Below, piece after piece: positions 35,957 through 44,870 of a DNA stretch of 64,000 bases. The notes under the pieces were generated by a model that worked only from the letters and a program-made list of their open reading frames with translations, was not told the DNA's origin and made no database searches. The stretch is from NCBI RefSeq assembly GCF_005233515.1, contig NZ_QFZZ01000004.1:382644-446643 (forward strand), in the 5' to 3' direction. A program made the translations under genes and the position numbers. Source of the stretch: Pseudomonas sp. CFBP13508. GTDB taxonomy: Bacteria > Pseudomonadota > Gammaproteobacteria > Pseudomonadales > Pseudomonadaceae. Position 1 is the stretch's first letter. Every line of letters begins with the position of its first letter.

Positions 35957-36388
35957 CTATTTAGCCTTCCAGTTCCCGCCGCTGTTTTCACAATCAATCT
36001 TCGCCTGAGCCAGATGCTCACCGTCGTAGTAATACGTGGTGACTTTGGCGTTGTCGGGCATGTTCAGCGGTTTGGCGCTTTTGTCTTTGCTGGTCGAGTG
36101 GGGGTTGGCCAGGGATTCCTGAGTCAGACGGGCGGTGCAGGTGGCCTGGTAATGGTCGTCGCAGCGATCGACTTTTTTCTTGGTGGCGTTGAGGGTGTCC
36201 TTGGTTTCGTTGCTGCATGACCAGTTGATGGAGTCAACGGGCATGCCTTCGTATTCGTAGCAACTATGGGTTTCCACGGCAGGCACTGCGGCGCTGGAGG
36301 AGCGGGTCTGCACGTCGCAGCCTTCGGCCATGACGCAGGTGGGGATAATGGCGAACGTGGCGATCAGGAGCAGCAATCGGGTTTTCAT
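35957..36388 (-). CDS. Secreted cysteine-containing protein of unknown function
   Basis: 143 residues with a signal peptide (MKTRLLLLIATFAIIPTCVMA). The mature protein begins EGCDVQT and has about six cysteines spread along the chain (HSCYEY, WSCSNE, DRCDDH, ATCTAR, IDCENS), suggesting disulfides in the periplasm. The ATG at 36388 has GAGGA upstream; a longer frame is rejected. It converges with the small-protein copy 2. I do not recognise the family. Confidence 0.7.
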   Translation of the reverse strand: MKTRLLLLIATFAIIPTCVMAEGCDVQTRSSSAAVPAVETHSCYEYEGMPVDSINWSCSNETKDTLNATKKKVDRCDDHYQATCTARLTQESLANPHSTSKDKSAKPLNMPDNAKVTTYYYDGEHLAQAKIDCENSGGNWKAK

Positions 36389-36546
36389 CGGCAATTCCTC
36401 TCCAATGGCGCCGCGTCTGATCGGTGATTTGGCGCTTGTCTGGTTTCGAGGCGGCGAGGTCGGGCAAGGTTCAATCGGTTTGCGCTGAGCGATCTTCGCG
36501 TACACTGCGCAACAATCAGAAACATACAGCGCAGGATTCGATTCCC

Positions 36547-36969
36547 ATGGCCCAGACCCTCGAACGCGCCATCGCCATTGCCGCCACCGCCCACAGTGGG
36601 CAAGTGGACAAGGGCGGGGCGCCGTACATTTTGCATCCGCTGAAAGTCATGTTGCGCATGCATACGCTGGAGGAGCGCATCGTCGCTGTGCTGCACGATG
36701 TAGTCGAGGATTGTGGAGTGAGCCTGGATGATTTGCGCGGGGAAGGTTTCAGCGAAGAGGTGCTGGCGGCGATTGCAGCGGTGACCAAAGTGCCGGGTGA
36801 GGCCTACGAAGACTTTGTTGATCGTGCCGCGCAAAACCCGATCGGGCGGCTGGTGAAACTGGCGGATCTGGAAGAGAACAGCGATATCTCGCGGATTGCC
36901 TCGCCGAGTTGGGAGGATCTGGAGCGGATCGAGAAATATCGGCGGGCGATTGCACGCTTGCGTATGTAA
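36547..36969 (+). CDS. HD-domain protein, small (p)ppGpp-hydrolase-like
   Basis: 140 residues made up almost entirely of an HD domain: ATAHSGQVDKGGAPYILHPLKVM, then HDVVEDC (the HD metal pair) and LVKLADLEENSD. The pattern matches the hydrolase half of RelA/SpoT proteins; no synthetase domain is present, so it is like stand-alone small alarmone hydrolases. The ATG at 36547 is chosen from the conserved start and AGGA upstream. Activity is inferred from family resemblance. Confidence 0.82.
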   Translation: MAQTLERAIAIAATAHSGQVDKGGAPYILHPLKVMLRMHTLEERIVAVLHDVVEDCGVSLDDLRGEGFSEEVLAAIAAVTKVPGEAYEDFVDRAAQNPIGRLVKLADLEENSDISRIASPSWEDLERIEKYRRAIARLRM

Positions 36970-36984
36970 GACGTATTGGCTTCT

Positions 36985-37072
36985 TGTGGGAGCGAGCCTG
37001 CTCGCGAAGGCGATAGATCAGTTATTCATCTGTGACTGGCAGGACGCTTTCGCGAGCAGGCTCGCTCCCACA
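36985..37072. repeat. REPIN of family A
   Basis: A forward copy at 36985-37008 and a reverse copy at 37049-37072. Confidence 0.9.
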
Positions 37073-37114
37073 GGGGAATGGTGGTGTCTCACAAAATAGC
37101 CAGGAAGGCGAACT

Positions 37115-38134
37115 ATGAAATCCATTGTGTGCTTGTTGATTGCGGCCGGTTTCGGCGCGTTATTGCAGTTTGAAGGCGTACCCCACGGCTTGCTGCTGGG
37201 CTCGATTGTCGTTACCGCGTTGATTGCCAGCAAAACCGGCATCGCCCCGGCAACTCCTTATGGCTTGGGCTACATCCAGGTCACGCTGGGCATTGCCACT
37301 GGGCTGATGTTCGAAGCGTGGGACAGCGAAACGGCCACTACGATGTTGCCCAGCCTTGGCGTGTTGCTGATCTGCCTGACCGTACAAATCGCACTCGCCG
37401 GATGGTGGCTGACACGCGGTGCCGGCTGGAACCGCACCGACGCATTGTTGGCGGTGTATCCCGGCGCATTGGCCGCAGTGTTCGATTTGCTTGAGTCGGA
37501 AAAGGCTTCGAGCAAAGTCATCATCGTGCATCTGATGCGGCTGCTGTTGATCACCGTGCTGGTGAGTTTGCTCATTCCCGGGCAAGCGGCGGTGGCTGAA
37601 GTCGCCAGCGATCCGTTGACCACAGGCATGGCGCTGACCGCGTTCTCTGTCATCGCGCTGAGCGTATTGCTCGGCCGCTTGCTGTTGCTGGTCGGCGTCC
37701 CGGCGCCATTCATGCTTACCGCGATTCTCATAACCGCTGTATTTGTGAAGTCGGGATGGCTGCACGGCTTTCACATGCCGGAGTGGAGTTTGAACCTGGC
37801 CGCACTCATTCTTGGCGTGCGCATCGGCTCACGGTTTCAGGGGCTGGGTATCGCAGAGCTGGCGCGACATGGGCGTACCGCTTTGGTCTCGGTGGGTTTG
37901 ATGATCGTCGTTGCAGCGGCGTTTGCCGAGGTGGCTGCGCGCTGGCTGGGCAGTGATCCGCTGTCGTTGTGGCTGGCGTATATGCCGGGCGCGATCGAGA
38001 CGATTGCAATTGTCGCGTTTGGCGGCGGGCTCAATGTGGTGTTTATCCTGACGCATCACCTGAGCCGGATGGTGCTGCTGCATTTTGCCCCGGCGTTGTT
38101 GGTGCAGGTCAGGCGGGTGCGCCAGGAAACCTGA
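37115..38134 (+). CDS. AbrB-family membrane protein
   Basis: 339 residues with about ten hydrophobic helices arranged in two halves, as in the AbrB duplication family (often annotated as 'ammonia monooxygenase', though no such activity is implied). Characteristic segments are GVPHGLLLGSIVVTALI in the first half and FMLTAILITAVF in the second, then YMPGAIETIAIVAFGGGLNVVFILTHHLSRM at the end. A GGAAGGCG ribosome binding site precedes the ATG. Substrate is unknown. Confidence 0.85.
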   Translation: MKSIVCLLIAAGFGALLQFEGVPHGLLLGSIVVTALIASKTGIAPATPYGLGYIQVTLGIATGLMFEAWDSETATTMLPSLGVLLICLTVQIALAGWWLTRGAGWNRTDALLAVYPGALAAVFDLLESEKASSKVIIVHLMRLLLITVLVSLLIPGQAAVAEVASDPLTTGMALTAFSVIALSVLLGRLLLLVGVPAPFMLTAILITAVFVKSGWLHGFHMPEWSLNLAALILGVRIGSRFQGLGIAELARHGRTALVSVGLMIVVAAAFAEVAARWLGSDPLSLWLAYMPGAIETIAIVAFGGGLNVVFILTHHLSRMVLLHFAPALLVQVRRVRQET

Positions 38135-38267
38135 AGCAAGCCAGTGCTGCCTGGCGATTGCGGCGTGTCATTCAGATCCATCCCCCTCACCCCAGCCTTT
38201 TCCCCCAGGGCGGCTGCGGCGCATAAACGGCTTCGTGAGCAAGTGCTGGGCTCGGTTTGACGCGCTG

Positions 38268-38336
38268 TCAGGCGTGGCCCAAGGCAATCGCGAACGACAC
38301 GACAATCATGCAGGCGAAGGCGAAGTTTAGATTCAT
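38268..38336 (-). CDS. Possible 22-residue membrane peptide
   Basis: A short frame beginning MNLNFAFACM encodes a single hydrophobic helix ending in GHA. AGGA lies about 10 bases upstream. It stands in the gap between the AbrB gene and the DeoR gene, where nothing else is coded. Small single-helix peptides are easily produced by chance, so this is tentative. Confidence 0.35.
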   Translation of the reverse strand: MNLNFAFACMIVVSFAIALGHA

Positions 38337-38515
38337 GGGCTGTTCATCCTGAGCTTTTGAGAGTGGGGCCATTGTGAACAGGCGCAGCGCAAAGAAAAAA
38401 TTCGCCGTGTTGATTCCAATGATCGAAAGCATTGATAGCCGCTGCGTTTGTATTTGCCCGAGACTTTCGCTAGTGTCGCTGAAACCTGCAACTACAAGCA
38501 CAAACAGGCATAACC

Positions 38516-39301
38516 ATGCACGACCACTCCATCGCCGAATTGCCGTCCCTGCGCCGGCAGAAAATCCTTTTGCTTCTCGAGCGTGACGGCAAGGTCATGG
38601 CCTCCGAGCTTAGCCAGCATTTCGCAGTGTCCGAAGACACCATCCGCCGCGACCTCGCCGAGCTGGACAGCGCCGGGCTGGTGCAGCGCGTGCATGGCGG
38701 GGCGCTGCCGCGACCGAAGGATTCGGGCAAAGATTACTTCACCCGCCTGGATGAGACCGACGAGGTCAAGGTGCGTCTGGCGCAATTGGCGGCGCAGCAC
38801 ATCGAGGACGGGCAGATTGTGCTGTTCGATTCCGGCTCGACCACGTTGCAGGTGGCGCGCGCATTACCCGCCGATATCCGCATCACTGCGGTGACCGCAT
38901 CACCGCTGACGGCGATTGCCTTGTCCGAATACAAAGGCGTGAAAGTGATTCTGGCGGGTGGTGAATTGAATCCGCATTCGATGTCGGCCAGTGGTCAGGA
39001 AGCGCTGCGACTGCTGGCCGGAATCAAGGCTGATCTGGCAATTACCGGGGTGTGTGCGATTCATCCAGAGGTGGGGATCACCTCACTGCATTTCGATGAG
39101 GTGCCGATCAAACAGGCGATGCTCGACAGTGCAACGCGGGTGATTGCGGTGACCACGGCGGACAAGTTGGGCGCGGTGGAGCCGTTTGTGGTGGCGCCGT
39201 GTACGCGCCTGCATACGTTGATTACCGAGCGGCATCCGGGGTCGGGGAATGTCGAGGATTATCGGCGGCTGGGGATTGTGGTGGAGCAGTTGCCGGATTG
39301 A
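38516..39301 (+). CDS. DeoR-family transcriptional regulator
   Basis: 261 residues: an N-terminal HTH of the DeoR type (about 10-62: LRRQKILLLLERDGKVMASELSQHFAVSEDTIRRDLAELDSAGLVQRVHGGA) and a C-terminal sugar-phosphate sensor domain with DSGSTTLQVARAL and TGVCAIHPEVGITS. DeoR proteins usually repress sugar catabolic genes in response to phosphorylated sugars. The neighbours here are not sugar genes, so the target is unclear. No nearby dyad was identified. Confidence 0.88.
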   Translation: MHDHSIAELPSLRRQKILLLLERDGKVMASELSQHFAVSEDTIRRDLAELDSAGLVQRVHGGALPRPKDSGKDYFTRLDETDEVKVRLAQLAAQHIEDGQIVLFDSGSTTLQVARALPADIRITAVTASPLTAIALSEYKGVKVILAGGELNPHSMSASGQEALRLLAGIKADLAITGVCAIHPEVGITSLHFDEVPIKQAMLDSATRVIAVTTADKLGAVEPFVVAPCTRLHTLITERHPGSGNVEDYRRLGIVVEQLPD

Positions 39302-39326
39302 ATTTTGTGTTGGGTTTGAGGGCCTC

Positions 39327-39400
39327 TTCGCGAGCAGGCTCGCTCCCACAGGGTGTTGTGTCGTTCACAAATCCAATGTGGGAGCGAGCCTGCTCGCGAA
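39327..39400. repeat. REP family A pair in reversed order
   Basis: A reverse copy at 39327-39350, then a forward copy at 39377-39400, with 26 bases between; the same reversed arrangement as at 3829-3893. Confidence 0.85.
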
Positions 39401-39413
39401 AGGGCCGGTCCAG

Positions 39414-40697
39414 TCAGCGCAACCGCTCGAGCATCTGGTAATACCACATCCCCGCCGCCAGCAACGGGTTGCCCAGCAGGTCGCCCATTGGCACGCGGAT
39501 GTGCTGGCACGCGGCGAAGGTATCGAATTGCTCCATTTGCCCGGTGATCGCGCGGCTCATGATCTCGCCCATGATGTGCGTGGTGGCGATGCCATGTCCT
39601 GAGTAGCCCTGGCAATACCAGACGTTGTCCGAGAGCTTGCCCAGTTGCGGGATGCGGTTGATGACGATGCCCATCGCGCAGCTCCACTGGTAATCGATCG
39701 CCACACCTTTTAGCGCCGGGAAGGTGCGCTCGATACACGGGCGCAGTTCCGCAGCGATGTCGCGCGAATCCTTGCCGCAGTAGTTGGCACCGCCGCCGAA
39801 CAGCAAACGGCCATCGGCGGTGAGCCGGTAGTAATCGAGGACGAAGCGGCAGTCGTACACGGCGAGGTCTTCGGGGTTGATCTGTTGCGCCAGAACACCC
39901 AGCGGCGCGGTGGTGACGATGCCGCCGATGGCCGGGAAAATCTTGCCCTTGAGCTGACCCGGTTCGAGCTTGTGATAAACGTCGCCGGCGAGCATCACCT
40001 GACTGGCGTCGATCTGGCCTTGGGCGGTGCGCACGCCGGGGTTGTCGCCGTGAATGATCTCCAGCACTTCGCTGTTCTCGAAGATCAGCGCGCCCAGGCT
40101 TTCGGCTGCGCGTGCTTCGCCAATGCACAGGTTGAGCGGGTGCAGATGCATGTTGCGCGTGTTCTTGATTGCGCCGTGGTAGAGCTCGCTTTGCAGCAGG
40201 TCGCGAACCTGGCTGCGGTCGAGCAGGCTCACTTCATCGCCTAATCCGCGACACATGGCTTCGTCGTAGTCCTTGCGCAGATCGACCATGTGGCTCGGCT
40301 TGTACGCCGCGTGCAAGTGGCCGTGTTTGAGGTCGCACTGGATCGCATATTTCTCGACGCGCTGGCGGATGATTTCATGCCCGCGCCAGCGCAGATGCCA
40401 GATGAAATCGTCCACGTCATCGCCCAGTTTCGCGCGCATCTGCTTGCGCATCGCGCCGTCGCCGGAGAGGCTGCCGGTGACTTGCCCGCCATTGCGCCCG
40501 GTGGCGCCCCAGCCGATCTTGTGGCTTTCGACGATGGCGACTTTCAGGCCTTTTTCCGCCAGTTCGACGGCAGTGGCGACGCCAGTGAAACCGCCGCCGA
40601 TGATCACCACATCGACCTTGTGCCGGCCTTGCAGGGTCGGGTAGTCGGTGTCCTGGTTGAGGGTGGCGGTGTAGTAGGAATTGCAGCGAATGGTCAT
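39414..40697 (-). CDS. FAD-dependent oxidoreductase, PuuB paralog
   Basis: 427 residues of the DadA/PuuB family: VVIIGGGFTGVATAVELAEKG near the N-terminus, WGATGRNGGQVTGSL, and YCQGYSGHGIATTHIMGE at the C-terminal FAD site. It is the same length as PuuB at 32699. It follows a GS-like gene on the same strand, giving a second puuA-puuB-like pair without puuC or puuD. The substrate may be another gamma-glutamylated amine. The ATG at 40697 is chosen over one 12 bases upstream by conserved length. Confidence 0.88.
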   Translation of the reverse strand: MTIRCNSYYTATLNQDTDYPTLQGRHKVDVVIIGGGFTGVATAVELAEKGLKVAIVESHKIGWGATGRNGGQVTGSLSGDGAMRKQMRAKLGDDVDDFIWHLRWRGHEIIRQRVEKYAIQCDLKHGHLHAAYKPSHMVDLRKDYDEAMCRGLGDEVSLLDRSQVRDLLQSELYHGAIKNTRNMHLHPLNLCIGEARAAESLGALIFENSEVLEIIHGDNPGVRTAQGQIDASQVMLAGDVYHKLEPGQLKGKIFPAIGGIVTTAPLGVLAQQINPEDLAVYDCRFVLDYYRLTADGRLLFGGGANYCGKDSRDIAAELRPCIERTFPALKGVAIDYQWSCAMGIVINRIPQLGKLSDNVWYCQGYSGHGIATTHIMGEIMSRAITGQMEQFDTFAACQHIRVPMGDLLGNPLLAAGMWYYQMLERLR

Positions 40698-40736
40698 GTC
40701 GGGGTCCACAAAAATTCTAGTTCGAAGTGCATTCCC

Positions 40737-40826
40737 TGTGGGAGCGAGCCTGCTCGCGAAAGCGGTATGTCAGTCACCCAAAATGTTGAATGTGACGACG
40801 CCTTCGCGAGCAAGCTCGCTCCCACA
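40737..40826. repeat. REPIN of family A
   Basis: A forward copy at 40737-40760 and a reverse copy at 40803-40826 (one base changed), between the paired GS-like and oxidase genes. Confidence 0.9.
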
Positions 40827-40843
40827 GGTTCGGTGTTGGATCT

Positions 40844-42208
40844 TTAAGCCTCGGTGAGGTACCACCGCCAATCCTGCTCACCCACTTCAGCCATGAACTG
40901 CCGATACTCGGCACGCTTCACCGCCAGATACACCCCAAGGAATTCCTGGCCCAACGCCTCCCGTGCCCACTGTGAATTTTCCAGCGCTTGTAGCGACGTC
41001 AGCCAATCGGTCGGCAGCAGTTCTTTCGCCTGCGCATAACCATTGCCCTCGACCGGTGCCCCCGGATCCAGCTCTTCACGGATGCCGCGATGAATGCCGG
41101 CGAGGATCGCTGCCGCTGCCAGATAAGGGTTGGCATCGGCGCCGCAGATGCGGTGTTCGATGTGTCGTGTCGGCGCCGGCCCGCCGGGTACGCGCAGGCT
41201 GACGGTGCGGTTGTCGACGCCCCAGGTCGGCGCCAGTGGCGCGTAGCTGTTGGCCTGGAAACGCCGGTAAGAGTTGGCGTTGGGGCAGAACAGCAGCAGC
41301 GAATCCAGGAGAGATGCGAGCATGCCGCCGATCGCCGTGCGCAACAGCGGTGTGCCGGCCGGGTCTTCAGAAGCGAACAAATTACGCCCCTCGGCATCGG
41401 CCAGGCTGACGTGCATGTGCATGCCGGTGCCGGCCAGATCATCGAACGGCTTGGCCATGAACGTCGCCTGCATGCCGTGCTTGTGCGCCACGCCTTTGAC
41501 CAGACGCTTGTAGCGCACCGCCTGATCCATCGCCTCCAGCGCATCGCCGTGTTCAAGGGTGATTTCCACTTGCCCCGGGGCGTACTCGGAGATCGCTGTG
41601 CGCGCCGGAATGCCGTGCAGTTTGCAGGCGCCGTAGAGGTCGGCGAGGAATGGCTCGATCTGCTCCAGCTCGCGCAAACCGTAGACTTGCGTGTGTCGCG
41701 GTCGTCCGCCGTCAGCGTCCAGCGCCGGTTGCGGGCGGCCGTTGTGGTCGCGTTTGGCGTCGAGCAGATAGAACTCCAGCTCGCAGGCCATGATCGGGTG
41801 ATAGCCCTCGGCCTTGAGCCCGTCGATCACCTTGATCAGCAGGTGCCGAGGGTCAGCGATGCTCGCCGGCAGGCCCTCGGTCGGGTGCATGCTGACCTGC
41901 ACGGCGGCGGTCGGAATCTGTCGCCACGGCAAGCGCACCAGACTGCCTTGCAGCGGATAGGCGCGGCAGTCGATGTCGCCAACGTCCCAGACCAGTCCGG
42001 AGTTCTCGACGTCCTCGCCTTGTACGGTCAGGCCAAGGATGGTGCTCGGCAATGGCCGGCCGCTTCCGTACACGGCGAGCAGTTCTTCGCGGTGCAACAG
42101 CTTGCCGCGCGGCACGCCGTTGGCGTCGAGGATGAACAGTTCGATCATGTCGATATCGGGGTTCTGTTCGAGGAACAGGCGTGCTTCTTCGATGGCTGCG
42201 AATTTCAT
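40844..42208 (-). CDS. Glutamine synthetase-family protein, PuuA paralog
   Basis: 454 residues with GS motifs CELEFYLLD, APGQVEITLEH, FMAKPFDDLAGTGMHMHVS and HIEHRICGADANPYLAAA. It is a member of the gamma-glutamyl-amine synthetase group rather than GlnA. It lies upstream of the PuuB-like gene on the same strand, separated by a family A REPIN. The pair could act on a polyamine or monoamine different from the one handled by the puu cluster at 29-34 kb. Substrate is inferred. Confidence 0.87.
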   Translation of the reverse strand: MKFAAIEEARLFLEQNPDIDMIELFILDANGVPRGKLLHREELLAVYGSGRPLPSTILGLTVQGEDVENSGLVWDVGDIDCRAYPLQGSLVRLPWRQIPTAAVQVSMHPTEGLPASIADPRHLLIKVIDGLKAEGYHPIMACELEFYLLDAKRDHNGRPQPALDADGGRPRHTQVYGLRELEQIEPFLADLYGACKLHGIPARTAISEYAPGQVEITLEHGDALEAMDQAVRYKRLVKGVAHKHGMQATFMAKPFDDLAGTGMHMHVSLADAEGRNLFASEDPAGTPLLRTAIGGMLASLLDSLLLFCPNANSYRRFQANSYAPLAPTWGVDNRTVSLRVPGGPAPTRHIEHRICGADANPYLAAAAILAGIHRGIREELDPGAPVEGNGYAQAKELLPTDWLTSLQALENSQWAREALGQEFLGVYLAVKRAEYRQFMAEVGEQDWRWYLTEA

Positions 42209-42341
42209 GGCAAATCACTCACGGTGGCGCCGCACAGGCGCGCAGATTCGGCCGGACACGACGCGACAAAAAGGCGTGAGTGTCCCGGCAGGGATATCAG
42301 GAAAATCGGGAAATTGACTGTCGCGGTTTCAGCTCACGCGA

Positions 42342-42431
42342 TCAGGCAGGAATGGCGATATCCGGCGGGCGTGCGGAGTGACGCAGCTTGGAACGGCGCA
42401 GGGCCATGGGCAGATTGACGATGCGGTTCAT
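42342..42431 (-). CDS. Possible 29-residue leader peptide
   Basis: A short frame starting MNRIVNLPMALRRSKLRHSA, basic and Pro-rich at the end, with a GGGG-type Shine-Dalgarno upstream. It ends about 130 bases before the GS-like start on the same strand, in a position suitable for an upstream leader. No homolog is known to me, and chance is a fair alternative. Confidence 0.3.
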   Translation of the reverse strand: MNRIVNLPMALRRSKLRHSARPPDIAIPA

Positions 42432-42656
42432 ACGCGGCCCCTGTTGCAGTGGGCGCGTACAGCAGAGACGTGCAACCTTTGCGGTTGTTGTGGTGACGTA
42501 CTCATAACGCGTGTTTCCGTTGGCGGAAAGCGTCGGCGGCGGGGCAGGCCCGGCGACCGTTGTGCCCGGATAGTAAGGGGGAATTTGCGCGCGTGTAAAT
42601 GGAAGATTCGTCGGTGGCGCGTTCCGGCGTTTGGGCTGATTGACCGAGTTGCCTTT

Positions 42657-42766
42657 TTCGCGAGCAGGCTCGCTCCCACAGGAGAGTGCATTTCCACTGT
42701 TTTCGCGAGCAGACTCGCTTCCGCAGGAGAGTGCATTTCAACTGTGGGAGCGAGCCTGCTCGCGAA
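42657..42766. repeat. Cluster of three family A REP units
   Basis: Two reverse copies (42657-42680; 42702-42725 with changed bases) and one forward copy (42743-42766). The repeated spacer GGAGAGTGCATTT follows the first two, which suggests local duplication. Confidence 0.85.
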
Positions 42767-42827
42767 TGGCCGCACCTCGGTCCCGAGCGGACGCGCCGGG
42801 CCATGTCGTTGCTTGCCGCTGAGCCAT

Positions 42828-43727
42828 TCAGCGCAGCACGTAATCGTCCGGCTCTGGCGCGGGCGGCAACGGCGAGACGCCGAGTTCGTAAAGCACATCG
42901 CGCTCCAGGGTACGCACCAGCGCATCGGTCGGCAGATCGTTTTCATCGCGGCCGAACGGGTCTTCGAGTTCATCGGCAATCGCGTCGAAGCCGAAAAAGG
43001 TGTAGCTGACAATTGCCGTGAACAGCGGCGTCAACCAACCCAGCGATTGCGCCATGGCGAACGGCAGCAACAGGCAGAACAGGTAGATGGTGCGGTGCAG
43101 CAGCAGGGTGTAAGGGAAGGGCAGTGGCGTGTTCTTGATGCGGTCGCACACGGCCTGGGCCTGGCTCAGGCAGGTCAGGTGATTGGCCAGTAATTGATAA
43201 CGCCATGGCGATAGCACACCGGCCGTTTCCAGCTCGGAACACTGGCGCCCGACCTGATGAATGATCTGGCCGCAGTGATCCGGCGCGGACCCATCGATCG
43301 GCGGGCTGACCCAGTCGGCACTGGCCTGCTCCTCACTGTCTCCACGCAACCGCGCATTCAGCGCGTGGGCGAAACCGCACAGGTTGCGCAACAGTTGCCC
43401 ACGCAGGCGCGAGTCATCGATGCCTTGGGTTTCGCGCATCACCGCGCGCACCCGCAACAGCACCTCGCCCCAGGCCTTGCGGCCCTCGTACCAACGGTCG
43501 TAACAGGCGTTGTTGCGAAAGCTCAGGAAAATCGACAGCGACAGGCCGAGCAGGGTGAACGGTGTCGAATTGATCTGCGCGAAGTAGCTCGGCACCAGTA
43601 GTTCGATCAGCACAATCGCCGCCGCCAGCAGTGTCAGCATCAAGGTACGCACGGCGATGCGTTTGGCGATCGAGCCTCGGAGGGTGAACAGCACGGCGAA
43701 CTGATTGGGTCTCGGTCTGACGATCAT
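42828..43727 (-). CDS. Bestrophin-family (YneE-like) membrane channel
   Basis: 299 residues with about four hydrophobic helices. SIFLSFRNNACYDRWYEGRKAWGE is the conserved segment of the bacterial bestrophin/UPF0187 family. Bacterial relatives form pentameric ion channels of the inner membrane. It reads towards the REP cluster. Physiological role in pseudomonads is not known to me. Confidence 0.88.
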   Translation of the reverse strand: MIVRPRPNQFAVLFTLRGSIAKRIAVRTLMLTLLAAAIVLIELLVPSYFAQINSTPFTLLGLSLSIFLSFRNNACYDRWYEGRKAWGEVLLRVRAVMRETQGIDDSRLRGQLLRNLCGFAHALNARLRGDSEEQASADWVSPPIDGSAPDHCGQIIHQVGRQCSELETAGVLSPWRYQLLANHLTCLSQAQAVCDRIKNTPLPFPYTLLLHRTIYLFCLLLPFAMAQSLGWLTPLFTAIVSYTFFGFDAIADELEDPFGRDENDLPTDALVRTLERDVLYELGVSPLPPAPEPDDYVLR

Positions 43728-43752
43728 CTCGCGGTCCCGGTTGCGCGGCGAA

Positions 43753-44751
43753 TCAGCCGCCGGTCATGTTCATGAAACGCACCACTTGCACGTCGTCGTT
43801 GACTTCGAAGTTGTGTCGATACGGCTTGAGTTTCATCGCCTCGATGATCGCGTTTTCCAGACGTTCCGGGTGGCCCGGATGGGCGCGCAACACCGCTTTG
43901 AGGTCCATCGAATGCTCGTTGCCCAGGCACAGCAGCAAGCGACCTTCGACGGTCAGGCGCACGCGGTTGCAGGTGCCGCAGAAGTTGTGGCTGTGCGGTG
44001 AAATGAAGCCCAGGCGAATGTTCGGTGCTTCGGCCACGCGCCAGTAGCGCGACGGCCCCTGCGTCGATTCGGTCGAGTCGATCAGGGTAAAACGTTCGGC
44101 GATGCGTTCGCGTACTTGCGCGCTGGAGTAGAAGGATTCGGCGCGGCTGTGTTCGGCGATCGCGCCCAGCGGCATCTCTTCGATGAAGGAAATATCCAGA
44201 TCACGCTCGATGGCGAAACTGACCAGATCGTTGATCTCGTGATCGTTGCGGCCCTGCATCACCACGCAATTGAGCTTGGTACGGGTGAAACCGGCGGCAC
44301 GCGCGGCATCGATGCCGTCGATGACCTGCGCCAGATCGCCAGTGCGGGTCAGCTCTTTGAAGCGCTGCGGATCGAGACTGTCGAGGCTGATGTTCAGGCG
44401 CTTGACCCCAGCGTCGAACAGCGGCTGGGCCAGTCGGCCCAATTGTGAGCCGTTGGTGGTCAGGCATAGTTCGCGCAGGCCGGGCAGGGCGGCGATCTGT
44501 TCGCAAAGTTGCACGACACCAGGCCGGATCAGCGGCTCGCCACCCGTGAGGCGGATCTTGCGCGTGCCGAGGGCAACGAAGCTTTGCGCTACCTGGAACA
44601 GCTCTTCGAGGGTGAGGATCTGCTGGCGCGGCAGGAACTGCATGTCCTCGGCCATGCAATAGACGCAGCGAAAATCGCAGCGGTCGGTGACCGACAGGCG
44701 CAGATAATCCACGCGGCGGTTGTGACCATCGATCAATTCACGCTGTGTCAT
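43753..44751 (-). CDS. moaA: GTP 3',8-cyclase (molybdenum cofactor biosynthesis)
   Basis: 332 residues. The N-terminal radical SAM cluster is C25-x3-C29-x2-C32 ([11 protein letters not shown]). The second [4Fe-4S] site is C-x2-C-x13-C in [18 protein letters not shown], and the C-terminus ends in the functional GG (MNMTGG). With MoaC it makes cyclic pyranopterin phosphate from GTP. The ATG at 44751 is chosen because the conserved start [12 protein letters not shown] begins there; a longer frame is rejected. Confidence 0.96.
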   Translation of the reverse strand: MTQRELIDGHNRRVDYLRLSVTDRCDFRCVYCMAEDMQFLPRQQILTLEELFQVAQSFVALGTRKIRLTGGEPLIRPGVVQLCEQIAALPGLRELCLTTNGSQLGRLAQPLFDAGVKRLNISLDSLDPQRFKELTRTGDLAQVIDGIDAARAAGFTRTKLNCVVMQGRNDHEINDLVSFAIERDLDISFIEEMPLGAIAEHSRAESFYSSAQVRERIAERFTLIDSTESTQGPSRYWRVAEAPNIRLGFISPHSHNFCGTCNRVRLTVEGRLLLCLGNEHSMDLKAVLRAHPGHPERLENAIIEAMKLKPYRHNFEVNDDVQVVRFMNMTGG

Positions 44752-44870
44752 GGGCTCGCCTCGTGGATGTGGAGCGCCGTCAGCGGGCGCAGATCGCGCA
44801 GGGTAGGCTGCACTCGCCATGCCGTCCAATCACTCTGGCTGACCGAGTGATTGACGGCGTCGATGATGCC

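Larger units (their letters stand above)
42209..42827. other. 619-base region between the GS-like gene and the bestrophin gene
   Basis: Contains a possible 29-codon leader frame on the minus strand (42342-42431) and a cluster of three family A REP units. I see no other feature, and no clear terminator. Confidence 0.6.

Noticed and set aside
42828..43727. Bestrophin gene as a part of the GS-like cluster
   Set aside because: It is separated by 619 bases with three REP units and a possible leader; no shared function is apparent.
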